17,661 bases of DNA from an uncultured Oenococcus sp. (lineage in GTDB: Bacteria; Bacillota; Bacilli; Lactobacillales; Lactobacillaceae). The notes under the pieces are model-generated. The model was given only the letters and a program-made list of their open reading frames with translations, was not told the origin of the DNA and did not search any database. The translations under genes and the position numbers were made by a program. Of the stretch, positions 8,784 through 14,727 are shown piece by piece. Position 1 is the first letter of the stretch; each line of letters starts with the position of its first letter. The DNA lies in assembly GCA_934229385.1 (NCBI GenBank), contig CAKQDH010000010.1:1-17661 (forward strand), read 5' to 3'.

Positions 8784-9242
8784 TTAAGAACTTTTATCAT
8801 TTACTACTAAAACCTCAACAGGAGAATTTCTTACCACATAAGAAGTTGTAGATCCAATTAAAAATCGATCAATTGAATCTTTACCAGATTTTCCAATTAC
8901 AACTAAATCAACTTTATGATTTTTAGGAAAGTCAGCAATAACCTTTTTTGCAGGCCCCTCTTCGGTTATAGTTTTTACTTCAACATTATTATTTTTAGCT
9001 TTTTTTTCACCGTTACTAAGAATACTTTGAGCAAAGGCTCGTGCAGATTTTTGCCAGTCCAAAGGAACTGCAGTGCTACCAGTACTTGGGCCTGTTCCAA
9101 CAGATAGAAATAGGTTAGCTTCACTAATTACCGATAAAAGGATAATTTTAGAATTAAATTTTTTTGCTAGTTTCAAAGCTTCTTTTTCAGCCTGTATAGA
9201 ATTACTACTACCATCTAACGGTACTAAAATATTTTCATACAT
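8784..9242 (-). CDS. Universal stress protein, UspA family (first of tandem pair by coordinate)
   Basis: Small cytosolic alpha/beta stress protein; UspA members bind ATP and help survival in starvation or other stress, but the exact role of this copy cannot be read from sequence. The opening strand ILVPLDGS (residues 5-12) and the ATP-binding signature G-x2-G-x9-G-S (G117, G120, G130, S131 in VIGKSG...IGSTTS) are both intact, which places it in the ATP-binding class. The best start is the ATG at 9242: AAGAAAGG (9251-9258) lies eight bases upstream and the product then begins MYENILVPLD, just like its neighbour (MYNHILVPLD). An in-frame TTG 30 bases earlier would add a tail unlike the family. 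The length is 152 residues. It lies 62 bases downstream of its paralogue on the same strand and probably shares its transcript. Confidence 0.9.
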   Translation of the reverse strand: MYENILVPLDGSSNSIQAEKEALKLAKKFNSKIILLSVISEANLFLSVGTGPSTGSTAVPLDWQKSARAFAQSILSNGEKKAKNNNVEVKTITEEGPAKKVIADFPKNHKVDLVVIGKSGKDSIDRFLIGSTTSYVVRNSPVEVLVVNDKSS

Positions 9243-9304
9243 TTTTTTTGCCTTTCTTAATAAGATTATCAAACTTCATAAAATTAATATTTATCTTTTT
9301 TATA

Positions 9305-9781
9305 TTATTTCGGCACTTTATTATTAATTACTAGAACTTTGGTTAAAGAATTCCTAACTACATAACTAGTAGTAGAGCCTACAAACAAACGATTTAAGGC
9401 ATGCTTTCCTGATTTTCCAATAACAATTAAACCAATATTATGATCTTTTGGAAAATCTTCAGCAATAATTTGTTTAGCTGAACCTTGAGTAATTTTTGTT
9501 TCTACTAAAGCTCCTGAAACTCCAAAAGTTCTTGCCTTTTGTTTTCCTTCTTCTAAAATCTTTTTTGCATAGGACCTTGCAACATTAAGCCAACTAATAG
9601 GTAAATCCTCATTAGATCCAGACGCTGGGCTAGCAGAATTAGCTATAAAAAGATTAACATCGTTAACAACTGAAAGTAAGGTTATTTTAGATTTAAATCT
9701 TTTGGCCAACCTTAAAGCCACATTTTCAGCTTGAAAAGCATTTTTACTGCCATCTAAAGGAACTAGAATATGATTATACAT
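9305..9781 (-). CDS. Universal stress protein, UspA family (second of tandem pair)
   Basis: Paralogue of the adjacent stress protein and the promoter-proximal gene of the pair. It has 158 residues, with ILVPLDGS at 5-12 and the ATP-binding G-x2-G-x9-G-S motif at G122, G125, G135 and S136. The segment GSTTSYVVRNS after the motif is identical in both copies. The region between residues about 45 and 105 differs strongly and has small insertions, so the pair arose by tandem duplication and has since diverged in the middle. The ATG has AAAAAAGG about 11 bases upstream. Two UspA subunits could form homo- or heterodimers, as known for the family; that is inference. Confidence 0.9.
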   Translation of the reverse strand: MYNHILVPLDGSKNAFQAENVALRLAKRFKSKITLLSVVNDVNLFIANSASPASGSNEDLPISWLNVARSYAKKILEEGKQKARTFGVSGALVETKITQGSAKQIIAEDFPKDHNIGLIVIGKSGKHALNRLFVGSTTSYVVRNSLTKVLVINNKVPK

Positions 9782-9852
9782 TAAACTCTTAACCTTTTTT
9801 CTTACAAATTTTTCATCCTAATTTAAAAGTAAGCAATCAATTTTTTTGTAAA

Positions 9853-9888
9853 TTTTCCATTATATATAAAAAATTATAATATATTATA
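9853..9888. promoter_or_regulatory. Divergent promoter region between uspA and the amidotransferase gene
   Basis: The 121-base gap contains perfect TATAAT boxes on both strands: on + at 9875-9880, with TTTTCC 16 bases upstream as a poor -35, and on - at 9859-9864, 9873-9878 and 9883-9888. With so much A/T some of these will be chance, but the clustering in a divergent gap fits back-to-back promoters for the two neighbouring genes. Confidence 0.3.
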
Positions 9889-9902
9889 GTAAATAAATTA
9901 TT

Positions 9903-10583
9903 ATGATTATTAATCTTATTCAACAGGCTTCAGACGAAGGTCCAGGAATAATTGCTGATTGGGCTTATTTACGTAAATATCAACTCTTAATTTATCACCC
10001 TGAACAGTTTGGTATTCTACCTTCAATCAAAAATAGTAATCTTTTGATTATACTAGGTGGTCCCATGAGTGCTAATCAACCCTTAGATTGGCTAATAAGG
10101 GAAAGAAAGCTCATTTCTAAAGCCATAAAACAAAACTTACCCATCTTAGGTATTTGCTTAGGAGCTCAACAAATCGCCAAAACTTTAGGAGCAAAAATTG
10201 AGCCTTCAAATAAAGAAGTCGGCTGGGATCCAGTTTATTTAAAAAAACCTTTTAACAATTTACCTAAAAAATTGATAGTTCTCCATTGGCATAGTGAATC
10301 TTTTACCCTTCCCTCAAAGGCTCAACTTTTATTTTCTAGTCAATATTTAAAAAACCAGGGTTTTCTCTTTAAAGATCGCATAGTTGGGCTTCAATTTCAT
10401 CTAGAAACAAAAACCAGTAACCTTAAGGAAATGCTTCTAAATGACGGTAAATTTGTCCAAAATTCTATTTTGAAACAAAATAGTCAAACTATTATAAATA
10501 CTAAAATTCCAAAAATTAACCAGAAAATACTCTTTTCTCTTTTAGATTATTTAATAACAAAATTGCCCAAAACTAAAAAATAA
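9903..10583 (+). CDS. Class I glutamine amidotransferase family protein (stand-alone)
   Basis: Stand-alone GATase type 1 domain of 226 residues, similar in plan to the amidotransferase part of GMP synthase. The nucleophile elbow GICLGAQQ gives Cys85, and GLQFHLE gives His166 and Glu168, completing the Cys-His-Glu triad that releases ammonia from glutamine. GGPMSANQP (52-60) is the oxyanion-hole region, and the HWHSESF segment (128-134) is typical of this subgroup. No synthetase domain is attached and no partner gene is adjacent, so the acceptor is unknown; some relatives act as gamma-glutamyl hydrolases. The ATG fits the first strand (MIINLIQQ), but there is no Shine-Dalgarno before it: the preceding bases are only A and T apart from one G. 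The gene is monocistronic and convergent with the phosphoribosyltransferase gene. Confidence 0.85.
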   Translation: MIINLIQQASDEGPGIIADWAYLRKYQLLIYHPEQFGILPSIKNSNLLIILGGPMSANQPLDWLIRERKLISKAIKQNLPILGICLGAQQIAKTLGAKIEPSNKEVGWDPVYLKKPFNNLPKKLIVLHWHSESFTLPSKAQLLFSSQYLKNQGFLFKDRIVGLQFHLETKTSNLKEMLLNDGKFVQNSILKQNSQTIINTKIPKINQKILFSLLDYLITKLPKTKK

Positions 10584-10680
10584 TAAAAAAACTTTTATTT
10601 AATTTGATAAAAACAGGAACAAAATCTAAAAAAATTAATCAAAACAATTTAATTTAAATTTATTATTATTTAGGTTAAGA

Positions 10681-11310
10681 TTAAGAAAAATCTTTTAACA
10701 TTTCTTGAACTTGTTGGTCATTTATTTGAGGAAATCGTTCATAATAATTCCCAATTCCGCCGAAAAAATTCTTAACAACCTTTAAAGCATATATTTGATC
10801 AACTTCTTTATTTAACTGTTGAAAAGTGTCATAAGGAATTATGGGAACAGCTGCTTTGACGTGTATTGCTTGTTGGTTTTTTGCGGCTTTAACAGCCGCC
10901 AACATTGTTAAACCAGTAGCTATTCCATCATCTACAATAGTTACATTTCTATTTTTTAAAGAATATTTTTTTAAAAATTTACCATATATAATACGTTTCT
11001 TTTTTTCTTCTTTTTTAAGATTAGAAATTTCTTTCTTTACAAGGGAAGCATATGGTTTTTTCATTAACCCTTTTTCAAAAACAGGTTCCCCATCTTCAGC
11101 TATCGCTCCAATCGCATATTCAGGATCTGAAGGTAAGGTTATTTTTTTTGCTAATAGCAGACCAAAAGAAAGAGAATATTTTTGAGCAATAACAATTCCT
11201 AACGGAACACCACCTCTAGGTAAAGCTAAAATTAAATCTTTTCTATTAGATAAAAAACCCATTAAATTTGATAATTTTTTTCCTGCGTCTATTCGATTTT
11301 TAAATACCAT
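10681..11310 (-). CDS. Phosphoribosyltransferase family protein
   Basis: Type I PRTase fold, 209 residues. The PRPP-binding loop is clear: VTIVDDGIATGLT at residues 123-135, with the paired acidic D127-D128. The N-terminal ALPRGGVPLG (29-38) is the dipeptide-loop region. The product resembles the stand-alone group of PRTases whose relatives in other bacteria are fused to hydrolases. Their substrate is not established, so purine, pyrimidine or another base cannot be chosen. The insert at 80-115, rich in Lys and Glu, replaces the usual flexible flap. The ATG start is supported by the family-like opening MVFKNRIDAGKKL. The ribosome binding site AGGA (11314-11317) is only three bases from the ATG, shorter than usual. 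The gene is monocistronic. Confidence 0.85.
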   Translation of the reverse strand: MVFKNRIDAGKKLSNLMGFLSNRKDLILALPRGGVPLGIVIAQKYSLSFGLLLAKKITLPSDPEYAIGAIAEDGEPVFEKGLMKKPYASLVKKEISNLKKEEKKKRIIYGKFLKKYSLKNRNVTIVDDGIATGLTMLAAVKAAKNQQAIHVKAAVPIIPYDTFQQLNKEVDQIYALKVVKNFFGGIGNYYERFPQINDQQVQEMLKDFS

Positions 11311-11676
11311 TGTTCCTACTTTTAAATTTAAATATAAAGAAGTTTCTAATTATAATTTATTTTTAATATTAAGAAAAAATAAACAAAAAGTTAAAACAAA
11401 ATTAATTTTTTTCTTATTATTTGTAAACAACTAAAATTTTTAACCTACCATTAATTATATATATCTATAAGACCAATATTTTTTTCTTATATTTCAAATA
11501 ACGGATATTCATTTATCATTAATAATTCTGTAATTACAATAACTTAATCCTAAGCAAAAATCGATAAATGCTTACAAATAACAAAAAATGTTATACATTA
11601 CAATATAAAATAATTTAAATTTTATTAAAATATTACTTATAAACTAATAATTAATATAAATAAGAGGAATAAATGC
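11311..11676. other. 366-base divergent gap between the phosphoribosyltransferase and oxidoreductase genes
   Basis: No gene is supported. The gap holds the start regions of two divergent genes. Visible elements are a perfect TATAAT on the - strand (11349-11354), listed separately, a 10-base palindrome TGTAATTACA (11529-11538) and a short dyad TTGT-AA-ACAA near 11420. The palindrome may be an operator for the oxidoreductase gene but has no known match that I can assert. I see no convincing -35/-10 pair for the + strand gene. Confidence 0.45.
11349..11354 (-). promoter_or_regulatory. Candidate -10 box for the phosphoribosyltransferase gene
   Basis: A perfect TATAAT on the - strand gives a leader of about 31 bases before the ATG. 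The -35 position 17 bases upstream reads TTTTCT, a poor match, so the promoter call is tentative. Confidence 0.35.
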
Positions 11677-13026
11677 ATGAAAAAATATGATTTTATCATC
11701 ATCGGAAGTGGCCCTGTAACCATGCATACACTAAAACCCAAACTAAAGCTTACTGGACAAAAGGGACTAGTTATTGAATCAAACAAATTAGGAGGAACAT
11801 GTCCTAATTACGGTTGCCAACCAAAAATATTCTTAGAGGGAGCAACAAGATTAGTATTGGCTTCGAAAAAACTTTTAGGTAAAGGGTTAAAGCAGCCTGC
11901 TTTAGTAAATTGGAAGCAGTTAATGAAAAGAAAACAAAAAATATTTAACGCTTTTCCTGCTAGATTCGAAAAAAATTTAAAATCTAATAATAACATCGAT
12001 ATTATTCATGGAATAGCTAAATTTGCAAGCAAACATTCTATTCAAGTTAACAACCAACTTTTTTCCAGTAGCAAAATTTTAATTGCTACAGGGCAAAAAC
12101 CACAGAAGCTACCCATTAAAGGATACCGATGGACAGCTGATAGCAATGATGCATTAAATTTAAAAAACCTGCCAAAACATATACTCATTATTGGCGGAGG
12201 CCCTGTGGGCATGGAACTTGCTAGTTTATTCAGCGCTGCTGGAAGTGAAGTGGAAATCATTGAACAAAATAACCGAACTCTATTATCCTTTAACTCAAAT
12301 CAAGCAAAAACTGTTACCCAAAGTATGGAAAAACAAGGTGTTAAATTCCATCTAAACCAAAAAATCATAGAAATTTTTAAACAAGAGGAAAATAAACTAA
12401 TAGCCAAAACTAACACTGGGTTAAAAATTGAAGGAGATTATATAATTGATGCTAGTGGGCGCATACCGAATATTGGACAACTAAATCTTGAAAAAGCAAA
12501 TATTAAATATGATAAAGATGGTATTTTAGTAAATGATCATTTAATGACGAATACTCCAGGCGTTTTTGCTGCTGGTGATGTAATTAAAAAAGATTTTTCT
12601 ATTGCTCCTAAACTAACTCCCACATCTGATTTAGAAGGAAGTTATATTAGTAAATTATTTAGTGATAATAAAACAAATCAACCTATCAATTATCCTGCTA
12701 TTGCTCAAGGGGTTTTTGCTTTTCCAGAAATCGCTCAAGTAGGAGTATCTTTAGAAGTAGCCAAAAAACAAAAGGAATATTATGTAATTTATCATGACTT
12801 ATCAAATAGCTTTCGTTATCAAGGGCAAAATGACGATATAGCTCAATTATATTTAATTTTTGATAAACATAATCAACTTGTAGGAGCCTCCGAAGTTAGC
12901 CAAAGTGCTGTTGACGATATTAATTATTACGTCCCTTTAATTGGGCTTAAAATATCTCAAAAAAAATTATACGGGACTTTTGAAAATATTATGCCTTCTA
13001 TGGGAGATAAATTACCGATAAATTAG
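11677..13026 (+). CDS. FAD-dependent pyridine nucleotide-disulfide oxidoreductase (glutathione reductase-like), atypical
   Basis: Class I flavoprotein disulfide oxidoreductase fold, 449 residues. The redox pair is present as CPNYGC (C42, C47) after LGGT. The central NAD(P) Rossmann motif GGGPVG (173-178) is canonical, with E196 ending the next strand, which leans to NADH. ATG (137-139), GRIPN (261-265) and the FAD-binding AAGD (298-301) are all in place, followed by a dimerisation domain. Two departures stand out. The first FAD glycine motif reads GSGPVT, with Thr15 where a third Gly is normal. The C-terminal HPTxxE dyad of true disulfide reductases is absent: the end reads NIMPSMGDKLPIN. The natural substrate is therefore unclear. 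The start is the second of two ATGs four bases apart; AAGAGGAA (11662-11669) fits it and only it is in frame. Family-level confidence is high, the substrate is not known. Confidence 0.87.
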   Translation: MKKYDFIIIGSGPVTMHTLKPKLKLTGQKGLVIESNKLGGTCPNYGCQPKIFLEGATRLVLASKKLLGKGLKQPALVNWKQLMKRKQKIFNAFPARFEKNLKSNNNIDIIHGIAKFASKHSIQVNNQLFSSSKILIATGQKPQKLPIKGYRWTADSNDALNLKNLPKHILIIGGGPVGMELASLFSAAGSEVEIIEQNNRTLLSFNSNQAKTVTQSMEKQGVKFHLNQKIIEIFKQEENKLIAKTNTGLKIEGDYIIDASGRIPNIGQLNLEKANIKYDKDGILVNDHLMTNTPGVFAAGDVIKKDFSIAPKLTPTSDLEGSYISKLFSDNKTNQPINYPAIAQGVFAFPEIAQVGVSLEVAKKQKEYYVIYHDLSNSFRYQGQNDDIAQLYLIFDKHNQLVGASEVSQSAVDDINYYVPLIGLKISQKKLYGTFENIMPSMGDKLPIN

Positions 13027-13102
13027 TTTAATATCTCAATAAATTTAAATTATACATTTACAAAAAATAAAAATTTAGTATAAAAACTTAATAAACAAAT
13101 TC

Positions 13103-13666
13103 TTATTGATAATTATTTTTTAATCTTTTAATAATATTAGTTATAATTTTCCTAGCCACAGTGATCTTGGGCAGCAAAGGTAACTTATAAATATGCTTAT
13201 CAGGAGTAATGATATCAACCTGATTATTATCAACCGCAAAGCCAGAATTTTTTCGGGTTATATTATTAGCAATAAGCATATCCAAATTCTTTTGTGAAAG
13301 TTTCTTCAAAGAATTAGCAATTAATTTTTCTGATTCTGCTGAAAAACCAACCATATATTGGTGAGTTTTTTGCCTCGACAAATAAGCTAAAATATCTAGA
13401 TTTTTAGTTAAAGTTAAAGTGATATTTTTATCAGAAGTTTTTTTTATCTTCTGTTTAGATATCTTAAGAGGGCGAAAATCTGAAACTGCTGCTGCAGAAA
13501 TAAAAATATCACAAGTAGAAAAATATTGTTTTAGCTTCTGGTACATTTCTTGAGCTGAAGGAGCGAAGATAGTTTTTACCCCGTAGACTATTTTCCTTTT
13601 TGTTGCAGAAATTAAAGTTACCTCTGCTCCTTGTTCTTTAGCTGCATAAGCTAGAGCATATCCCAT
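13103..13666 (-). CDS. CoaB half: phosphopantothenate-cysteine ligase domain, lacking its N-terminus in this frame
   Basis: This is the CoaB domain of the interrupted coaBC. It shows SAAAVSDFR, the KIKK segment (the lysine that contacts the nucleotide-activated intermediate in CoaB), MVGFSAES, NNITRKNSGFAVDNNQVDII and the closing region. The first ATG in the frame (MGYALAYAAKEQG) lies inside the domain. It leaves out the nucleotide-binding start GGTKEKIDPVRYISNRSSGK, which is encoded just upstream in the same frame without a start codon. A product begun here would probably be inactive. AGGG only four bases before this ATG is a poor ribosome binding site. The domain is expected to be made only as a continuation of CoaC if the frame is restored. 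Confidence 0.75.
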   Translation of the reverse strand: MGYALAYAAKEQGAEVTLISATKRKIVYGVKTIFAPSAQEMYQKLKQYFSTCDIFISAAAVSDFRPLKISKQKIKKTSDKNITLTLTKNLDILAYLSRQKTHQYMVGFSAESEKLIANSLKKLSQKNLDMLIANNITRKNSGFAVDNNQVDIITPDKHIYKLPLLPKITVARKIITNIIKRLKNNYQ

Positions 13667-13715
13667 TTTCCCTGAGGAACGATTAGAAATATAACGAACC
13701 GGGTCAATTTTTTCT

Positions 13716-14309
13716 TTAGTCCCCCCCAGCCGAAATTAAAATTTTTTGGTTTTTTAGATTACCTTCCCTACCTTTTAATCTAATTTGTGATTCTTCTAAT
13801 ATCTCTTGGGGATCGGGCAAGCGTCCATAAGCTCTGTTTCCTTCAGCTAGAAAACCTTTAGTGGGCAAAATAATTAAAATGGAATCTTTTTCTAACCGTT
13901 TAAGATTCCTTTGAGTAGCAGGATTTTCCCACATAATATTATTCATAGCTGGGGCTATAACCTTTGGAGCTTCAGAAGCTAAAATAGTAGAGGTCGGAGC
14001 ATCATCTGCAATTCCATGAGCTACTTTAGCTATAAAATTAGCTGTTGCTGGAACAACAAAAATAAACTGAGGCCAATGAGCCCATTTAATATGTTCTATT
14101 TCTCCATTATTTTGAAAAATATCTTTTAAAACTGGATATTTGCTCAAAGCTGAAAAAATAAGCGGAGACATAAAACGTAAAGCTGCTTTAGTCATAGCTA
14201 CACGAACATTAGCCTTTTTTCTTTGTAAAAGTCTTAAAAAGTAAACTGACTTATAGACCGAAATTCCACCAGTAACTATTAATAACACATTTTTGCCCTC
14301 AAAAAACAT
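13716..14309 (-). CDS. CoaC half: phosphopantothenoylcysteine decarboxylase domain (flavoprotein)
   Basis: FMN-dependent decarboxylase domain, 197 residues up to the premature TAA. The features in order are GKNVLLIVTGGISVYK (5-20, flavin phosphate region), the HFCD-type active-site histidine H73 in IEHIKWAHWP, PATANFIAK (87-95), and APAMNNIMW (119-127), the substrate-clamp PxMNxxMW motif. The substrate flap GFLAEGNRAYGR (152-163) carries Glu156 where E. coli CoaBC has the reductive cysteine of ACG. I chose the ATG at 14309 over an in-frame ATG 36 bases upstream. AAAGGA lies ten bases before it, MFFEGKNV matches the usual opening, and the upstream extension would overlap the promoter. The last residue before the stop (Asp) is created by the extra G. 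Confidence 0.85.
   Translation of the reverse strand: MFFEGKNVLLIVTGGISVYKSVYFLRLLQRKKANVRVAMTKAALRFMSPLIFSALSKYPVLKDIFQNNGEIEHIKWAHWPQFIFVVPATANFIAKVAHGIADDAPTSTILASEAPKVIAPAMNNIMWENPATQRNLKRLEKDSILIILPTKGFLAEGNRAYGRLPDPQEILEESQIRLKGREGNLKNQKILISAGGD
13721..13727 (-). other. Seven-G homopolymer that breaks coaBC
   Basis: C7 on +, G7 on the coding strand, falls exactly where the GG of the CoaB motif AGGT is encoded. Six Gs restore the frame. A run of seven G is rare in DNA this poor in G+C and is a classical slippage site. Confidence 0.85.
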
Positions 14310-14332
14310 ATTTGTTTTTTCCTTTATACAAT

Positions 14333-14361
14333 ATATAAAATACAAATTTCAGAAACTTCAA
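14333..14361 (-). promoter_or_regulatory. Candidate promoter of coaBC
   Basis: On the - strand TTGAAG (14356-14361) is followed after exactly 17 bases by TTATAT (14333-14338). The position gives a leader of about 15-20 bases ending at the AAAGGA ribosome binding site and the ATG at 14309. Spacing is ideal and the -35 box good for this background. Confidence 0.45.
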
Positions 14362-14635
14362 TTTTTACAGAAAATACAAAAATTAAAAATTAATTTTAAT
14401 TTAAAATCTATCTAGCTAATTTTAATTATAAACGAAATTTTTTCATTTTAATGAAAGTAGACAAATACTAAATTTCTGAACCTCTAAAATTTATTATTTA
14501 TTTTCTATTAACATAAAAGGCTAAACAACTTTTTCACCATCTAATTTTTTTATAATTATTTTTTGTATCTCAATTTTAAATGCTTATTTAAATAAACTAA
14601 ACGTTCATATTCAAACTCAATAAAAATATTTCAGC

Positions 14636-14656
14636 TTTTGTATATAAAATACAAAA
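14636..14656. promoter_or_regulatory. Perfect 21-base dyad over the dehydrogenase -35 box (possible operator)
   Basis: TTTTGTAT and ATACAAAA are perfect 8-base inverted arms with an ATAAA spacer. The left arm contains the -35 box of the promoter described next, the position expected of a repressor site. The regulator is unknown. Confidence 0.4.
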
Positions 14657-14666
14657 CAGTTAAAAT
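14638..14666 (+). promoter_or_regulatory. Candidate promoter of the D-2-hydroxyacid dehydrogenase gene
   Basis: TTGTAT (14638-14643), a 17-base spacer and TAAAAT (14661-14666, five of six consensus positions) would start transcription near 14673, leaving a leader of about 55 bases. The -35 is only a half match. Confidence 0.4.
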
Positions 14667-14709
14667 TAGTATTAGAAATCAATTATTACATTATACCCAC
14701 TTTTAGATT

Positions 14710-14725
14710 ATAAAGGCCCCTTTAT
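14710..14725 (+). promoter_or_regulatory. Dyad that contains the ribosome binding site of the dehydrogenase gene
   Basis: ATAAAGG and CCTTTAT form a 16-base inverted repeat with a CC centre. The AAAGG Shine-Dalgarno (12-16 bases before the ATG) lies inside the left arm. As RNA it could form a six-pair stem with a GCCC loop that hides the ribosome binding site; as DNA it could bind a dimeric protein. Confidence 0.35.
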
Positions 14726-14727
14726 TT

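Larger units (their letters stand above)
13103..14309 (-). pseudogene. coaBC: coaBC (phosphopantothenoylcysteine decarboxylase / phosphopantothenate-cysteine ligase), one gene interrupted by a +1 frameshift
   Basis: The two halves together form the bifunctional coenzyme A enzyme CoaBC, which ligates cysteine to 4'-phosphopantothenate (CoaB, C-terminal) and decarboxylates the product to 4'-phosphopantetheine (CoaC, N-terminal). The CoaC frame ends ISAGGD-stop. Removing one G from the seven-G run (C7 on +, 13721-13727) makes it read on as SAGGTKEKIDPVRYISN and then RSSGKMGYALA, exactly the CoaC-CoaB junction of the family, giving 401 residues, a normal length. Nothing else in the gene is damaged. 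The break may be a homopolymer sequencing or assembly error, reversible slippage (phase variation), or a real recent mutation. CoaBC is normally needed for coenzyme A, and no second copy is in the window. The start at 14309 has AAAGGA about ten bases upstream. Confidence 0.85.
14310..14727. other. 418-base divergent gap between coaBC and the hydroxyacid dehydrogenase gene
   Basis: No gene is supported. Beside the two promoters and two dyads listed separately, the gap carries an A/T-only hairpin with perfect 9-base arms (AAATTAAAA / TTTTAATTT, 14380-14402) and a 7-base-arm dyad TTTCATT-TT-AATGAAA (14441-14456). A 15-base string TATATAAAATACAAA occurs twice, at 14332-14346 over the coaBC -10 and at 14641-14655 inside the dyad of the dehydrogenase promoter. 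Confidence 0.5.

Noticed and set aside
9243..9272. Longer start (TTG) for the first UspA gene
   Set aside because: It adds a basic tail absent in the family and in the paralogue, while the ATG at 9242 has its own well-spaced AAAGG.
8916..9327. Two + strand open frames over the uspA genes
   Set aside because: They lie antisense to intact UspA genes, have no ribosome binding site and show no recognisable protein features.
10841..11185. 114-codon + strand open frame inside the phosphoribosyltransferase gene
   Set aside because: It is a Phe/Ser-rich mirror of a gene with clear catalytic motifs; no start signal.
11808..12260. Two - strand open frames inside the oxidoreductase gene
   Set aside because: Antisense shadows of a well-supported gene.
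14310..14345. Longer start for CoaC
   Set aside because: The upstream ATG overlaps the likely -10 box and has no ribosome binding site; the extension is unlike the family.
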